Source: Saksenaea vasiformis B4078
Taxonomy: Eukaryota > Mucoromycota > Mucoromycetes > Mucorales > Saksenaeaceae
DNA length: 64,000 bases
NCBI GenBank assembly: GCA_000697055.1
Contig: JNDT01002350.1
Location: 124,001-188,000 of the forward strand
Direction: 5' to 3'
Every line of letters begins with the position of its first letter. Within the stretch, counting starts at the first letter, position 1. Position numbers and translations under genes: made by a program. Below are positions 12,404 to 23,297 of this stretch, in pieces. The notes beneath the pieces are model-generated. The model saw only the letters and a program-made list of their open reading frames with translations. It was not told where the DNA came from and made no database searches.

Positions 12404-12779
12404 ACCTCATGATCGATTTGTCGGGGTAATTGAAACGGAACTTTAAAATATGGTTACGAGTTAGGTGGAACCTTACGTCGGGATGCATTTTCTTTTTTGC
12501 ATCTGAGCGAAACATATCAATGGAGAATAGCAGATTTACCAAACTGGGAAACATATCTTTTTGCAACAGGAACTGAGGTACGTAATACTCTGCTACTTTG
12601 GTAATGCCTGTCAGCTTGCTTATTCATCCTTCCTGATGACATTTCGTTAATACTTTTTGACTTCTCGAAACCGCCTTCTGACAGAAAGCAAATAATTGCA
12701 AACAAATCCTCTACATGAGAAGCTTTCGCTCCCATACGCTGCAAGCTTATAATTTTCAAAAACCTTGATTCAAACTATA

Positions 12780-13730
12780 TAAGCTGCAACACGTTCTGGC
12801 TACCTATTTCCGCTTTGCCAGACGACGTCTAATTCATTCCAAAGCTGATCAATGGGGTTCAAACCTGGTTTGGTGCAAGCTATACTGGCATCACAGAGAC
12901 ACCATTTGCCTCCGTCTGTTACCTTGCTTTTTCCGCTGTGCGAGAAGAATAACCATCCTCGCGGAATAGGTAGTCTACAGCACTGTCATCCATTAAGTAA
13001 AGAATTCAGCTTCTCGCCCAAAATATCTGTATATACGTCTTGATCCGTTCTCCCTTCCGTTGACACAACAGAACCCACATCATTACAAGTGAAGTGAGGT
13101 TAAAGGAGCGAAATGGAGTTCATGAACAGTTTTACTGAAGATACTCAATGAAGCCTTAATGTACGACTTGCATTCTTTCTGAATAACGAGTATGCAAGTT
13201 CTGGCGTATACTGCTCTCTATGAAACGGCTGAACTTTCTGTCAGCTCTCGTGTCCCGATTTTCTTTTGTGTCGCTCACAAAACGCTGGACAGTTGCTCGC
13301 AAGACATTCTTAGCCTTGCAATATCAGACGCGATGTTCTTGCCTCTTATGCTATAGATTACAGAAATATTCTATTCAGGAAGTTTTGTGTTTGCTTGTCT
13401 GCATTCGTTAGTGATGTCTTTCAGAGTCATAGTTGTAGGCTTGTAGAAAACGTTAGAGAGAAAGAAGGCAAAAGATTTACAGCTATTTCATGCTTATCAG
13501 GGATCTGCGGACTGTATGGAGACTTGGTAGTTTGAAGTGTACTAGCGGCGGAACCCACGTAAACCTGACCGATTGTTTGCTTGTTAGCAATCTAAATATT
13601 TCTTGCAAGACTCGGTTAGATTTTCTTAAACTTTCTGAAGAACTCGAAGGAAACGAACGCATTCTGATCAAAATTAATACTTCTGGATGACGATCTCCGG
13701 TGTGAAGTCTTGAAAGTAGAGCTGACAACG
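12780..13730 (-). pseudogene. Decayed Tc1/mariner-type transposase
   Basis: Reading the minus strand from high to low coordinates gives pieces of a Tc1 transposase in the right order, broken by stops and frameshifts. LPSLHTVRRSL (about 13500-13530) fits the end of the DNA-binding region. RTDQDVYTDIL (about 13030-13060) matches the block before the second catalytic residue. PGLNPIDQLWNELD (12820-12865) matches the family signature LNPIE-x-LW just before the third acidic residue. No intact frame remains and I could not define terminal repeats. It sits between the two ADH copies. Confidence 0.7.
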
Positions 13731-14419
13731 GTGTGGTTGGTTACAGTATTAAGTCCAATGCTAACCCAGTCAGGAGAAGGAAAAAGAGAACTTCAGGCAG
13801 TGAGTTGGTTGACAATCAATGATTTTGATTTGTATCACTCACGCTTAGGCAAGAATCGACCGAGCGGTTGGAGCGTATGATGTAGATCCAAGCAACTTAA
13901 GACCAAACAATATGATAATAGACCGTTGTACTTGATTTCTGTGAAGTCAACAAAAAAATGCAGAAAAACGCCGTAAATTCGGTTATGTGGATATTTCTCG
14001 GATCGTGGTGATCCGTAAGTCATCCGACACCTATAAGGTATGAAAAGAGTAAGAAAGCAAATCCAATGAAGCGATTACAGAAAGAACCTGCTAAAGGATC
14101 AACGAGTATATTAAGAAACGTTTTTTATATTCCTTTATGTGCAGCGATACATGTACAAAGGGATTGCTTCTGGAGGTAACAAACTAGGGTTGTGCACCCA
14201 ATTTTGCACAAGTTTAGGATCATTCGGCCCTATCTCCAAACAAACACTGCGTTGGGAAGTACCCTTTTTATAACATTCCGATGTTAATATTTGGGTACTG
14301 TATCCTTTAATGCGTTCCTGTCGGTGATAGGTTCTCTATCTGACACAAAGGGGGTCAAATATAACGGGACGCGATGGGTTATTTGAAGGCACGCATGGGT
14401 TTCTTTTCACGTATGTAGA

Positions 14420-14696
14420 ACTTATATATAATAGCGTAAATATTTGTTCAATAGACAGTGCCACCATAGATTCATTCATTGTGGGCAACTAGTGACGGGC
14501 AAAGTTAATCGAAACGTCAACGTCTGTGCTACATGGAGCACAAGGAAAAACTATCAAGGCTATTGGCAAGGGTTGTATCCAAATAAGGTTTGACCTTTAG
14601 CATGTACCACATGTAGATAACGATCTATGTAATCATAGGTTTGCAACGTTTATGGCGGTGATATATTATTGAACTTTATACAAAATGGCACAATGA
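14420..14696. repeat. Duplicated 3' flank of ADH copy 2
   Basis: Aligns with 10977-11237 next to copy 1; shared blocks include ATTTGTTCAATAGACA, CTACATGGAGCACA in related form, and ATTGGCAAGGGTTG. It shows that the ADH duplication took in about 270 bp past the stop codon. Confidence 0.7.
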
Positions 14697-15793
14697 CTAA
14701 TTTTCTAGGATAATTCTATAGCGAGCTTTTCCATCTCTCATGGCTTTTACAGCTTCTGGACAATCTTTCATGGAGTACTTGTTTAACCAAGGCTTGACGT
14801 CATGATCCGCAGCGAACTGCAGCATATCTTCGATCATCGCAGGCGAACCAATCATAGAACCTACCAACGAAACTTGACGCATCGCCAACAATCCAGCCGG
14901 AATACCGCTGAGAGGAACTTCCGGAAGAGCTACCATAATGAAATAACCGTTTTCGCGCAGCGCCAAAAAGTTTGATGCCCAGTCAAAGTCATCATGACCG
15001 AAGCTGGTACAGATGATGTGTGTGAGTGTACCCCTGAGCTTTCCCATGGCTTCCTTGTCGCTAGTAACCACGTAATCGTCGCAACCCAATGCTTTGGCGT
15101 CCGCACGCTTTCGGTCTGAACTTGACAGAGCAACGACTTCTGCACCCATCGCTTTGGCCCACTGGACAGCAAAGTGACCAAGGCCACCAATGCCGATGAC
15201 GCCAACTTTGTCACCAGGTTTCACACCATAACGCTTCAAAGGTGAATAAGTGGTGACACCTGCACAGAAGAAAGTGGCTGCTACTTCGTTACTCATGTTC
15301 TCTGGGATACGGAAGACAAAGCGCTGATGACCTCTCCACCGATCAGCATAGCCACCAAAGGACTTGTCACCATTAGGATAACGACCGTTGTAGGTACCGA
15401 TCATACCCTTTCTGCAAAGGTTCTCCATACCCTTTTTGCAAGGCTCGCACTCGAGACAAGATCCGGATTGAGCGCCGACACCAATGCGATCGCCGACCTT
15501 GATGTGTTTGACGTTCTTACCCACGCGGGTGCAGATACCGGTGATTTCATGGCCAACCACACAAGGATAATCGGTGGGACCCCAGCCAGAGTCGAGTGTA
15601 TGAAGATCAGAGCCACAGATGCCACAATGAGTTACATCCATCTCAACTGTGTCATCGTCGAAAGACTTGAGAGACAATTCACGCCATTCGAGCGGTTGGT
15701 CTGATTTGGTTATTAGCATCAGCTGCTTTTGATCTGCTCATTGAAGTTACCTTTGCCAGCAGCGGCCCAACCATGGAAAGTATCAGTCGACAT
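14697..15793 (-). CDS. Zinc-dependent alcohol dehydrogenase, copy 2
   Basis: Paralogue of the gene at 11238-12334 with the same 348-residue length, the same exon structure (15793-15751 and 15700-14697, intron 50 bp) and all zinc and cofactor residues kept (HCGICGSD, GHE, four structural Cys, GIGGLGH). The differences cluster just after the structural zinc cysteines (NNDMENLCRNGA in copy 1, KKGMENLCRKGM here) and around the start of exon 2; most of the rest is identical. Expected role is the same NADP(H)-dependent aldehyde/alcohol conversion. The TATA-like sequence at 15863-15871 is about 70 bp upstream. Both copies look intact, so either a recent duplication or gene conversion is likely. Confidence 0.93.
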
Positions 15794-17426
15794 AGTAGTT
15801 ATTGTTTATCTGTTGCAATAATAATAATAATAATGGGCAGCTGTCATTTTACTGCTGCGCCCTTATATATAAGCTAATGATCGGTTTGTCGGTGGCTGGA
15901 TCGGGGTAATTATGGCAAAACTTTACAATTTGTATTGCTCAGACGAAAAAGAAGATCCGACCAAATCCGGAACAACTTTTTTTAAACACAATCACAGAAA
16001 ATAGCTGCAGATTCTACCAGCTTATCTCATCCTAAAACGATGTTTACCAAACTAGGAAAATTTGAGTTTGCGACAGCAAGAACGTACGTACGTAATAGCC
16101 TACCATTTTGGTAACACCCTAACACCTTGATTATTCATCCTCCCTAGGCTGACACATCATTAACACTTTGGACTTCTCAAAACGTCGTTCCAGCGGAAAG
16201 TAAATAATTTCAAATGAAGAAGAAAAAAAAGACTTCGTTGCCGTACAAGAAGCGGCCAACCACGTTTCATTATTCCGAGGATAGAACATGTTGCCCTAGG
16301 TAAGGCGTTCCCTTGGCTAGCAGTTTACTCACCGTTAAGCAAATTACTAAAGAATAAAAGCTGATGAATGGTCTGATGGTAGGTAGATGAGGCATCGTTT
16401 CCACGGCGAACTTCTGGCCACATAACACATATGGAGCACCAAAGTCATACCCTACAAGCTTCCGCTCCAGCTTGCAAAGCATACAGCGAGATTAAAACGT
16501 ATTGCATCAAGAAACTAGCGAGTTAACCTGTAGAGGTGATTAATCAGCATAAACCTGATTGATTATTTCCTTTGAACTTGCTTCCAAACTTTTTTCCCCT
16601 TCTAAAGGCGGCATGCCTAAGCAAGACCAGCCTACGATTGAAACACAGAAGTGAGGACGGATAAATATTTAGCCGCGTATGAATCCATACTTTTTTTCAA
16701 AAACATTGGATTTGGGGGATCAACGTTAAGTAGATATTATGAGACCCTCAAGTCAAATAAGTTTTGCGTTGAAAAGTGGTTCATTTTGCATTAATCCAAA
16801 GGATAGTCCACGCCTGGATAACTGGAGTCCTGCGTTGGGTTCTTCGGTGATGCTCTTCAGAATCCTTTCGGAAAGCAGTAAGAAAACCTCTAGAATAAGA
16901 AAAATGTCCCATTGAAACAAGAAATTGTTTTCGCATTGAGGTGCTTCAACGTTGATTATCACTATCCCATTGGAAAGCAGTAGAAATGTCTCAAGAGAAG
17001 AACGAGTTCCATCCAAAATGATCCGCATTTAAAGGGACGGCCCAGTTTCCCGCAAAGAAGTGCCCGGTACGTACTGGGATTGACTGTACACACAGAAACT
17101 CGTGTCTTTTGACCGACTGACTAAACCATCGGTCGTAAAAGAAAGAAATTGGCTGCTCACGGAAGCCATCAACCATATCTCCCCACCTCACCCATATGGT
17201 GCGGGGCGCGGCACCCACAAATGTGTGGTATTACCTTCAGGGTAAGTAAAATGGAACCCAAGTATTTTTCCATTTACTAACCGTGAACAAATTGTTATGC
17301 TGTCTATATACCCAGCCAGACCAAAACGCATGCGAGCAGTTCCAAACTCCTCCCCTGTGCCTCTAACGAGACTACGCTTGAAATGGAGACTATATTTCAA
17401 GTAAGTACAGATATAGGTTGGACTGA

Positions 17427-17750
17427 AGTTCCTTAGTTTCTTTTTGGGTTGGCACGAGTAAGGCAAGAGGCGTCATAGCCGACGACGATGAGCGTAAGAA
17501 AGCAAAGAAGACAGATATACCTAATGAAGAAATATTCGATATCGATCCATGCCCGGAACAAGGTCTGACGTTACCAAGTGGTGCGACTATTTTCAAGAAT
17601 TGGCATACGTACAAATGTAGCGGGAAATTGCTAAGACGCTTTAACGGGACGCTCGAGCTTCCTCAAACTCAAAAGTTTTTCCGGATAAACACCCCGTTTA
17701 TTTCTGATAATCGAGAGAATATAACGCTGTTCGTGTTGCTGGAGCGTTGA
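17427..17750 (+). other. Open frame without a start codon, possible exon or gene relic
   Basis: A 107-codon plus-strand frame ending in TGA, with a varied, charged protein-like composition (KARGVIADDDERKKAKK, then IPNEEIFDIDPCPEQG and HTYKCSGKLLRRFNG). It has no ATG near its start. Upstream, good splice signals (GTAAGT at 17231 and 17401, CAG near 17321, TTAG near 17435) could join it to earlier exons. I do not recognise a family. It may be an exon of an undetected gene or a decaying one. Confidence 0.3.
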
Positions 17751-18375
17751 GAACGGTGGAGGTCGGAAGTTGGAAGACATTTAAAGTGGGAGCGTTTCAA
17801 AAAGACAAAATGCCTCGGGTGACAGGATACACAAAGTCGATACCCGTGTCAAATAGAATATCTTTAGGAATAGCGAAATATTTTAATAGTTAACGATGGC
17901 TCTTTGATGTCAGATTGTTTTAAATGGAGACACTGGAGTGTCCCTAGCGGTCCCCTTTTTTTCGGGTTTTTGGATGCAATAGCGCCCATGCGAACAAATT
18001 CCACGATAGTATACACACTAATTAATTCAATTGAATACTCTTATTATCCATTACAGGAAGGCATTTGTAAGATCAGCTTTCTTAGGAGGGTAGCTTGTGT
18101 ACGGTGGATGGTGACAGAATCCTGCCACCGGTAGTTCCTATGAGGTGTTCGCGATAGAAGCAAGGCATTTGTACTAAGATCAATGTTCACCTATTGACCA
18201 AACGCTCTATTGCTTGTAAGCTTTTATGTCAATACCATGTTCAACAACACGAAAAACCATCAACGATAGGGCATCTGGTCCCACTTTTTGACTTCATGTC
18301 TCATTGGTTGCTGTGTTCGAACTCATCAACCACAGGCTGTCGCATTTCCTTGGGTGAAGAACCAGTTTTCGGAGG

Positions 18376-19531
18376 GGTCTTTCCTTCGGACAGCCATTTG
18401 GACAGCCATCCATAGTCATCTTGGACAGCCAATTCACGTGCTATTCTCGGACAGCCAATTAGCGGACATAAGTAAGCTACGGGATGCATCATCGCTTTTT
18501 AAATGAGTTCCCTAGCATACCGTACACGCATTAAATTAAATGTATACACCATTTGGTCGATCAATGATAATGGAATTCTTTGGCAGATACCCTCAGCGTA
18601 TTATGTTACTGTTCCATGGTACCAGTCCCAACAATTATTTTTTTTAGGGACAACAAATGATGGAAAACTTTCTTGTCTTCTTTCTTCTCTCCCAAGTATT
18701 TCTCCAGAGGTAAGTGTCATCTTTGTAAGAACCGTACGAATAAAGTATTGTATATCATCCACAGATGCACAAGCATGGCGAAAAGTGGATGTCTTACTCT
18801 TGCCGTAAACATCCGTTTCACAAAGATAAGCATTTATCACATACATAATCTTCTGATAACATCTTTCATAGTCATATAACACTTGTGCACAAACGGAGCT
18901 ATGAAAAGATCATACAAAGGGCGAATCAAGACATGTTTTTCACTTCACTTTTCATTGCAGCTACATATGTTGTGGAGAGGTCAGGGACAACATTTTCTGA
19001 AAGTACTTTTTTATTTATGATTATACAACAAGCTATTTCATAGTATTTTTTTAGATATGGATTCGGACTGCAGGATGGCAATGAAAGGCTTCAGAAAGCT
19101 AAACCCAGTTGACAAAATCGTCTCTGATTTTGATTGGCTGAAATCGGCTTGGATTCTGAAAAGGCCACATATTGGCTTGTTGCCTGCCTTCCTGTAGTCC
19201 ATGTGCACGAAAGTGTACGTATCGCCGTAGATAATACGGTTTGATACTTAAGGTAAGCGAATTCCTATAGTCTCACTAATTTTCTAATCATTTTATTAGG
19301 TTCGTTATTAATCATTCATACTTTACAAGTCATTCATCTATCAGAAAAGGCATCCCAGTCAATTCTATACTGGAGACCATTTCTAATACCATGCGTCACC
19401 GGTTAAGGGTACGTTTTTCAAGCTTTTTGTACTATTAACTGACTTCAAAACAGTGCACCATAGGTCACCGTAGTCACGCGGTCAAAAGAAGGCTTATGAT
19501 GGACGGCTTTTGGCTGTCCGAAGGCAAATCC
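18376..19531. mobile_element. Possible DNA transposon bounded by ~21-bp inverted repeats
   Basis: The left end (18376-18396) reads GGTCTTTCCTTCGGACAGCCA. The right end (19511-19531), reverse-complemented, matches it at 18 of 21 positions. Four copies of GGACAGCC lie at the left end (18388, 18400, 18423, 18449) and one inverted copy at the right, which looks like subterminal binding sites. The interior has no intact transposase that I can recognise. Confidence 0.4.
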
Positions 19532-19692
19532 TTTCGGAGGCCCCTGCCAACACAACGTTTTAAACACGCCATTTTTTTAAGGACGTATATGCTAGCATCG
19601 GCTGTTACAGGAACGTGCAGACGGTGTAAAGTAGGTTTTATTATCGAGAAAAAGCTTGATTATTTACGCGATGAATTTAGAAAACCGGACGA

Positions 19693-22600
19693 ATGAAAAA
19701 TAAACACACTGTGCTTGTATGGTCCCAATTGTATCAAACCCTGTGGACAGAGAGCAGTAATGCACGTCCCCAGTGCAAACGGCGCAACGTTAGTACGGCA
19801 CGGTGCCTTCGCTCGGTGCATACCAGACAATTCCTGACACCAGTGTTACGCAATGTCCGTCGACCATTGGAATCACGACGAGGAGGCGGTGGGGAATTTA
19901 CGTCACTTCCACCTGTCACTTCACGATTACGAGTTGTTTGTCGCGATTATAGTAATGGTGTCGATGTCGATGCTCAGACAAAGCGACAGCAAGAAGAAAA
20001 GTCGCGAAACACTGACGAAAATCCTGATCTGATCCTTTCGGCAGCACTAGCGCAGTTCGATACATCAACAGCACATTCGCTATTCGAACTGACTGCTCGA
20101 TTGTTACGCAAAAATAACCCAATGCAGGCATGGGAGTGTTATACGGATATGACCGCACGTAACATGTTACGATACCTCTCGCGGGATCAATTCCGACAGC
20201 TCATTGCCCAGTTCAACCACAGGACATCACCGGCGGACGCGCTTGATTATGTGCTTACACTCGTGGAGGACATGAAGAGCTTTCAGCATCGCGTGGGTAT
20301 CAAAGAAAAAATTGTTGTCATGCGGTTGTTGGGCATGAACGGAAAATTGAAAGAGATGGAAGCAATGTTTGAGGATATCAGCAGCGACGCAGCAATAGGT
20401 GATGCCCAAAAGCCCTTCAATATTATGTTAACTGCTTACCAAAACCAAGCCGGCAGTGTCGGAAAAAAGCGTGTTGCCGAGAAGTCGCTGGAAATCTATA
20501 GTGAAATGCTGAATCGAGGATTACGACCTGCACCGGCAGCCACACGACTATTAATGGAAAACGTACGTACTGGCGGAAATTCATATGAGATGGCAGAATC
20601 TGTGTGGGGTTGGCTTTGCAACAATGTCAGCGGAAGAGCAACAGACTTGGAACCATCTTTGTTCAGGGATCTTGTCTTGTACTTTGCCAGTGCTGGTCGG
20701 GCGGAATATGCATTGGAAGTGAACGACATAATGATCAAACATGGAATGAAACGCGACCTCCGAATGATGACCGCACTTCTACATAAAGTTGGCCGAAGCG
20801 GAGACGTGAACCGAGCAATGGAAATCTTAAATGAGATGATAACTGTAGAAGATGTCGAGCCAAATATAGTTACATTCAATGCACTAATCGATATCCATGC
20901 ACACAAACGACCCGAACCGGATTTCGAGGGAGCAAGTCGGATATACAATATGTTACACGACAAGGGTCTCAAGGCCAACATCAGGACGTTCGGTACGCTT
21001 ATTGACATGTTTGCGAAGGAAGGTGATATCACTATGGTGCGTCGATTGTACAAAGACATGGTCCATAACAACAAGATCACACCTAATGCGCACATTTTTA
21101 CGTCTCTGATCGAATGTTTTGTAAAGAATAACGATCGGCGTTCAGCAGTGGATGTGCTCCGAATTTTGCGTAACTCGGCCCCTCATGAAGTGAAACCAAC
21201 GGAAGCCGTTTACAATATCCTTATTCGAAGCTTTGTCAGGGACAAAGACCCGAAGAGTGCCCTTGAACTTTTCAATCTTATGAAGAAAGCAAAGCTGAAG
21301 CCAGATGCGATGACATTTAGTCCACTACTTTCTTACTACGCTGATCAGGGGGACGTTACCAACGCACAAATGATTGCTAGACACATGTCAGCCAACAACG
21401 TCGATCCAAATCCATATACATATACGATTTTATTGGAAGCTTATGCCAAGGCGAATGATATGGAGGGCGCCGAACGTGTATTCAAGCAATTGAAGCGACG
21501 GTGGCGGCCAAATGCCCATGCATTCAACTCATTACTTTATGGATACGTTAAAATGAACGAGACAGACAAGATCTTTGATCTGTACAAGGATATGCTCAAG
21601 ACATTTATCAAACCAAGCGAATTTACGTATGGTATCCTGATGCACTATTTTTCAAAGAGAAAGGAAGTCAAGGCAGTAGAAGCGCTTTTGGATACGATGT
21701 ATGCACATGATGTTGTTCCTGGTGTCAATTGCTGGACTATCTTGATGCATACCTATTTTAAATGTGAAAGACCAGAAGAAGGCAGACAGACCATGGAGAG
21801 AATGGTACAGGCTGGTGTAAAGCCTAACTACGTTACATTGAGTATTCTTGTGAATGGATTGCTGTCTGCTGAGGAAATAGATGCAGCAGAACATATCGTC
21901 CACAGGGCCATTGATCGCACAAAGGAGCAACAAGAGGACGCTCTGGCGAAAATCAAAGAAGCATACCCCGACCGCCCTCCTTTGGCCGATCTCACGACGA
22001 CCTCCACTGACACCTATGTTCAAGACTTACCAATGACAATCGAAGATTTGCTGGATTCAAAGCGACCGATGGCATCCAAATCCGATATACCCCCTCCCCA
22101 TCTTTTTGATCCTTTGATGAACGCGTACAGTCTACGGGGAGATGATCGAAAGGCCAAGGAATTATTTTGTCAGATGCGGGATCTTGGTGTCACCATTAGT
22201 GAGGGAATTTATGTGTCATTGATGAAGGTCTTTCTGCGGAATGAACAGCATGATGTTGTGTCTCTCATGTGGCATGCTCTGCGCAAGCCATCGGCAGAAA
22301 GGCCAGAGATGTTAGATATACCTGAGATTGGTCCGGTACCTTATCCTGAGGTAGAGAGCTCAATGCAATTCCTGACGCTGAACGAAGAACTATGTTTCTC
22401 GCCACCCTCGGATTCGCATGATATATCATCCTTCTGCTTTTCCGTGTATCTTGATAGTCTGTCCATGCAGGAACGACTTGAGGAGATCGAAAGTTTGTGG
22501 GAGAAGTTGACGGCGGAGGAGTTTGTGATGGACGAACAAAGCTGGAACAGATACATTGTAGCACTTATCAAGGGTGGAAAACTACAAAAGGCGTGTCAGT

Positions 22601-22845
22601 TGGCAACAGAGCAGTTTTTGGCAGTGGAGGACAATCAGCCAGAGCAGATGCCACGCGTGACACGAGCTGGCGATGATATATCAACGGAAGCAGGCAGCCA
22701 ATTACATATGCGAACTTACCGTGCATTTGGTGAAGCATTGGGTGTTCCAGGTTCGGATGGTATGGGCCCAGCATTACTGAGCATGTCTGTACAGGATCGG
22801 ATACGCGACTACCTTCATAAAGAGCACCATAGACAACAGTGTTAA
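19693..22845 (+). CDS. Pentatricopeptide-repeat (PPR) protein, probably mitochondrial
   Basis: PPR proteins bind specific RNAs, mostly in mitochondria in fungi, and control their processing, stability or translation. This 1,050-residue single-exon protein has a basic, Arg/Ser-rich N-terminus of about 90 residues with few acidic residues, which suits a mitochondrial presequence. From about residue 110 to 740 it is a series of about a dozen 35-residue PPR motifs. Typical pieces are NIVTFNALIDIHAHK, NIRTFGTLIDMFAKEGD, PDAMTFSPLLSYYADQGD and KPNYVTLSILVNGL. A non-repeat C-terminal part follows, with one more PPR-like unit near HLFDPLMNAYSLRGD. Layout resembles Neurospora CYA-5-like factors, but the target cannot be told from sequence. 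The start is the first in-frame ATG and could be wrong by some residues. Confidence 0.88.
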   Translation: MKNKHTVLVWSQLYQTLWTESSNARPQCKRRNVSTARCLRSVHTRQFLTPVLRNVRRPLESRRGGGGEFTSLPPVTSRLRVVCRDYSNGVDVDAQTKRQQEEKSRNTDENPDLILSAALAQFDTSTAHSLFELTARLLRKNNPMQAWECYTDMTARNMLRYLSRDQFRQLIAQFNHRTSPADALDYVLTLVEDMKSFQHRVGIKEKIVVMRLLGMNGKLKEMEAMFEDISSDAAIGDAQKPFNIMLTAYQNQAGSVGKKRVAEKSLEIYSEMLNRGLRPAPAATRLLMENVRTGGNSYEMAESVWGWLCNNVSGRATDLEPSLFRDLVLYFASAGRAEYALEVNDIMIKHGMKRDLRMMTALLHKVGRSGDVNRAMEILNEMITVEDVEPNIVTFNALIDIHAHKRPEPDFEGASRIYNMLHDKGLKANIRTFGTLIDMFAKEGDITMVRRLYKDMVHNNKITPNAHIFTSLIECFVKNNDRRSAVDVLRILRNSAPHEVKPTEAVYNILIRSFVRDKDPKSALELFNLMKKAKLKPDAMTFSPLLSYYADQGDVTNAQMIARHMSANNVDPNPYTYTILLEAYAKANDMEGAERVFKQLKRRWRPNAHAFNSLLYGYVKMNETDKIFDLYKDMLKTFIKPSEFTYGILMHYFSKRKEVKAVEALLDTMYAHDVVPGVNCWTILMHTYFKCERPEEGRQTMERMVQAGVKPNYVTLSILVNGLLSAEEIDAAEHIVHRAIDRTKEQQEDALAKIKEAYPDRPPLADLTTTSTDTYVQDLPMTIEDLLDSKRPMASKSDIPPPHLFDPLMNAYSLRGDDRKAKELFCQMRDLGVTISEGIYVSLMKVFLRNEQHDVVSLMWHALRKPSAERPEMLDIPEIGPVPYPEVESSMQFLTLNEELCFSPPSDSHDISSFCFSVYLDSLSMQERLEEIESLWEKLTAEEFVMDEQSWNRYIVALIKGGKLQKACQLATEQFLAVEDNQPEQMPRVTRAGDDISTEAGSQLHMRTYRAFGEALGVPGSDGMGPALLSMSVQDRIRDYLHKEHHRQQC

Positions 22846-23297
22846 TACATTTCTAAAAGTAAAATAAAATAAAAAGAAACGTGAAAAATCGAAGATATGT
22901 TGTTCTTCTTTTTTCTTTTTCGCAATTGACCAGAATTACACAAGGAACATGAGAAGGTCCTTCTGTATGCACGAATAGTCAAAGACATCCAGATGCATCA
23001 GAAATCATTTATTTGCTTAACTTCCATGCAATGTAGTTGCAGAAGGATATGGTGCTAGTGTCCTGGGAACTAAATATATGAAATAGACTGGATGTAAATG
23101 TCTAGGAATATTTGTTTTTGCATGCAGGAAAGTAAGGACAGCCATTATAGCGAATACATTTCTACCTGGTTTAAACGGAATCACAGTTTTATTGAGAACA
23201 CGTTGTATCAGGTCTAGTTCTATTTGCAGGGGGTTTAAAGCAGAAGGGAAAAAGGAGAAAGTCTGGGAGAGTGGAGAAAAGAGCGATGGTAACGCTC
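22846..23297. other. Convergent 3' ends of the PPR and RhoGEF genes
   Basis: About 450 bp between two stop codons that face each other. An AATAAAATAAAAAG-like stretch just after the PPR stop (22860-22880) may serve as its polyadenylation signal. No gene seen. Confidence 0.5.

Larger units (their letters stand above)
12404..14696. other. Intergenic between the two ADH copies
   Basis: Holds, from left to right: the upstream region of ADH copy 1, the decayed Tc1 transposase (about 12780-13730), about 600 bp with no recognisable feature, and from about 14420 the duplicated 3' flank of ADH copy 2. No intact gene seen. Confidence 0.55.
15794..19692. other. Gene-poor region between ADH copy 2 and the PPR gene
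   Basis: About 3.9 kb without a convincing intact gene. Contents I can point to: the ADH copy 2 promoter at the left edge, a 107-codon open frame at 17427-17750, and a possible inverted-repeat-bounded element at 18376-19531. The rest is AT-rich, with only short frames. Confidence 0.5.

Noticed and set aside
19496..19696. Upstream 66-codon frame overlapping the PPR start codon
   Set aside because: Overlaps the right end of the inverted-repeat element and has no protein-like features; unlikely to be a separate gene.
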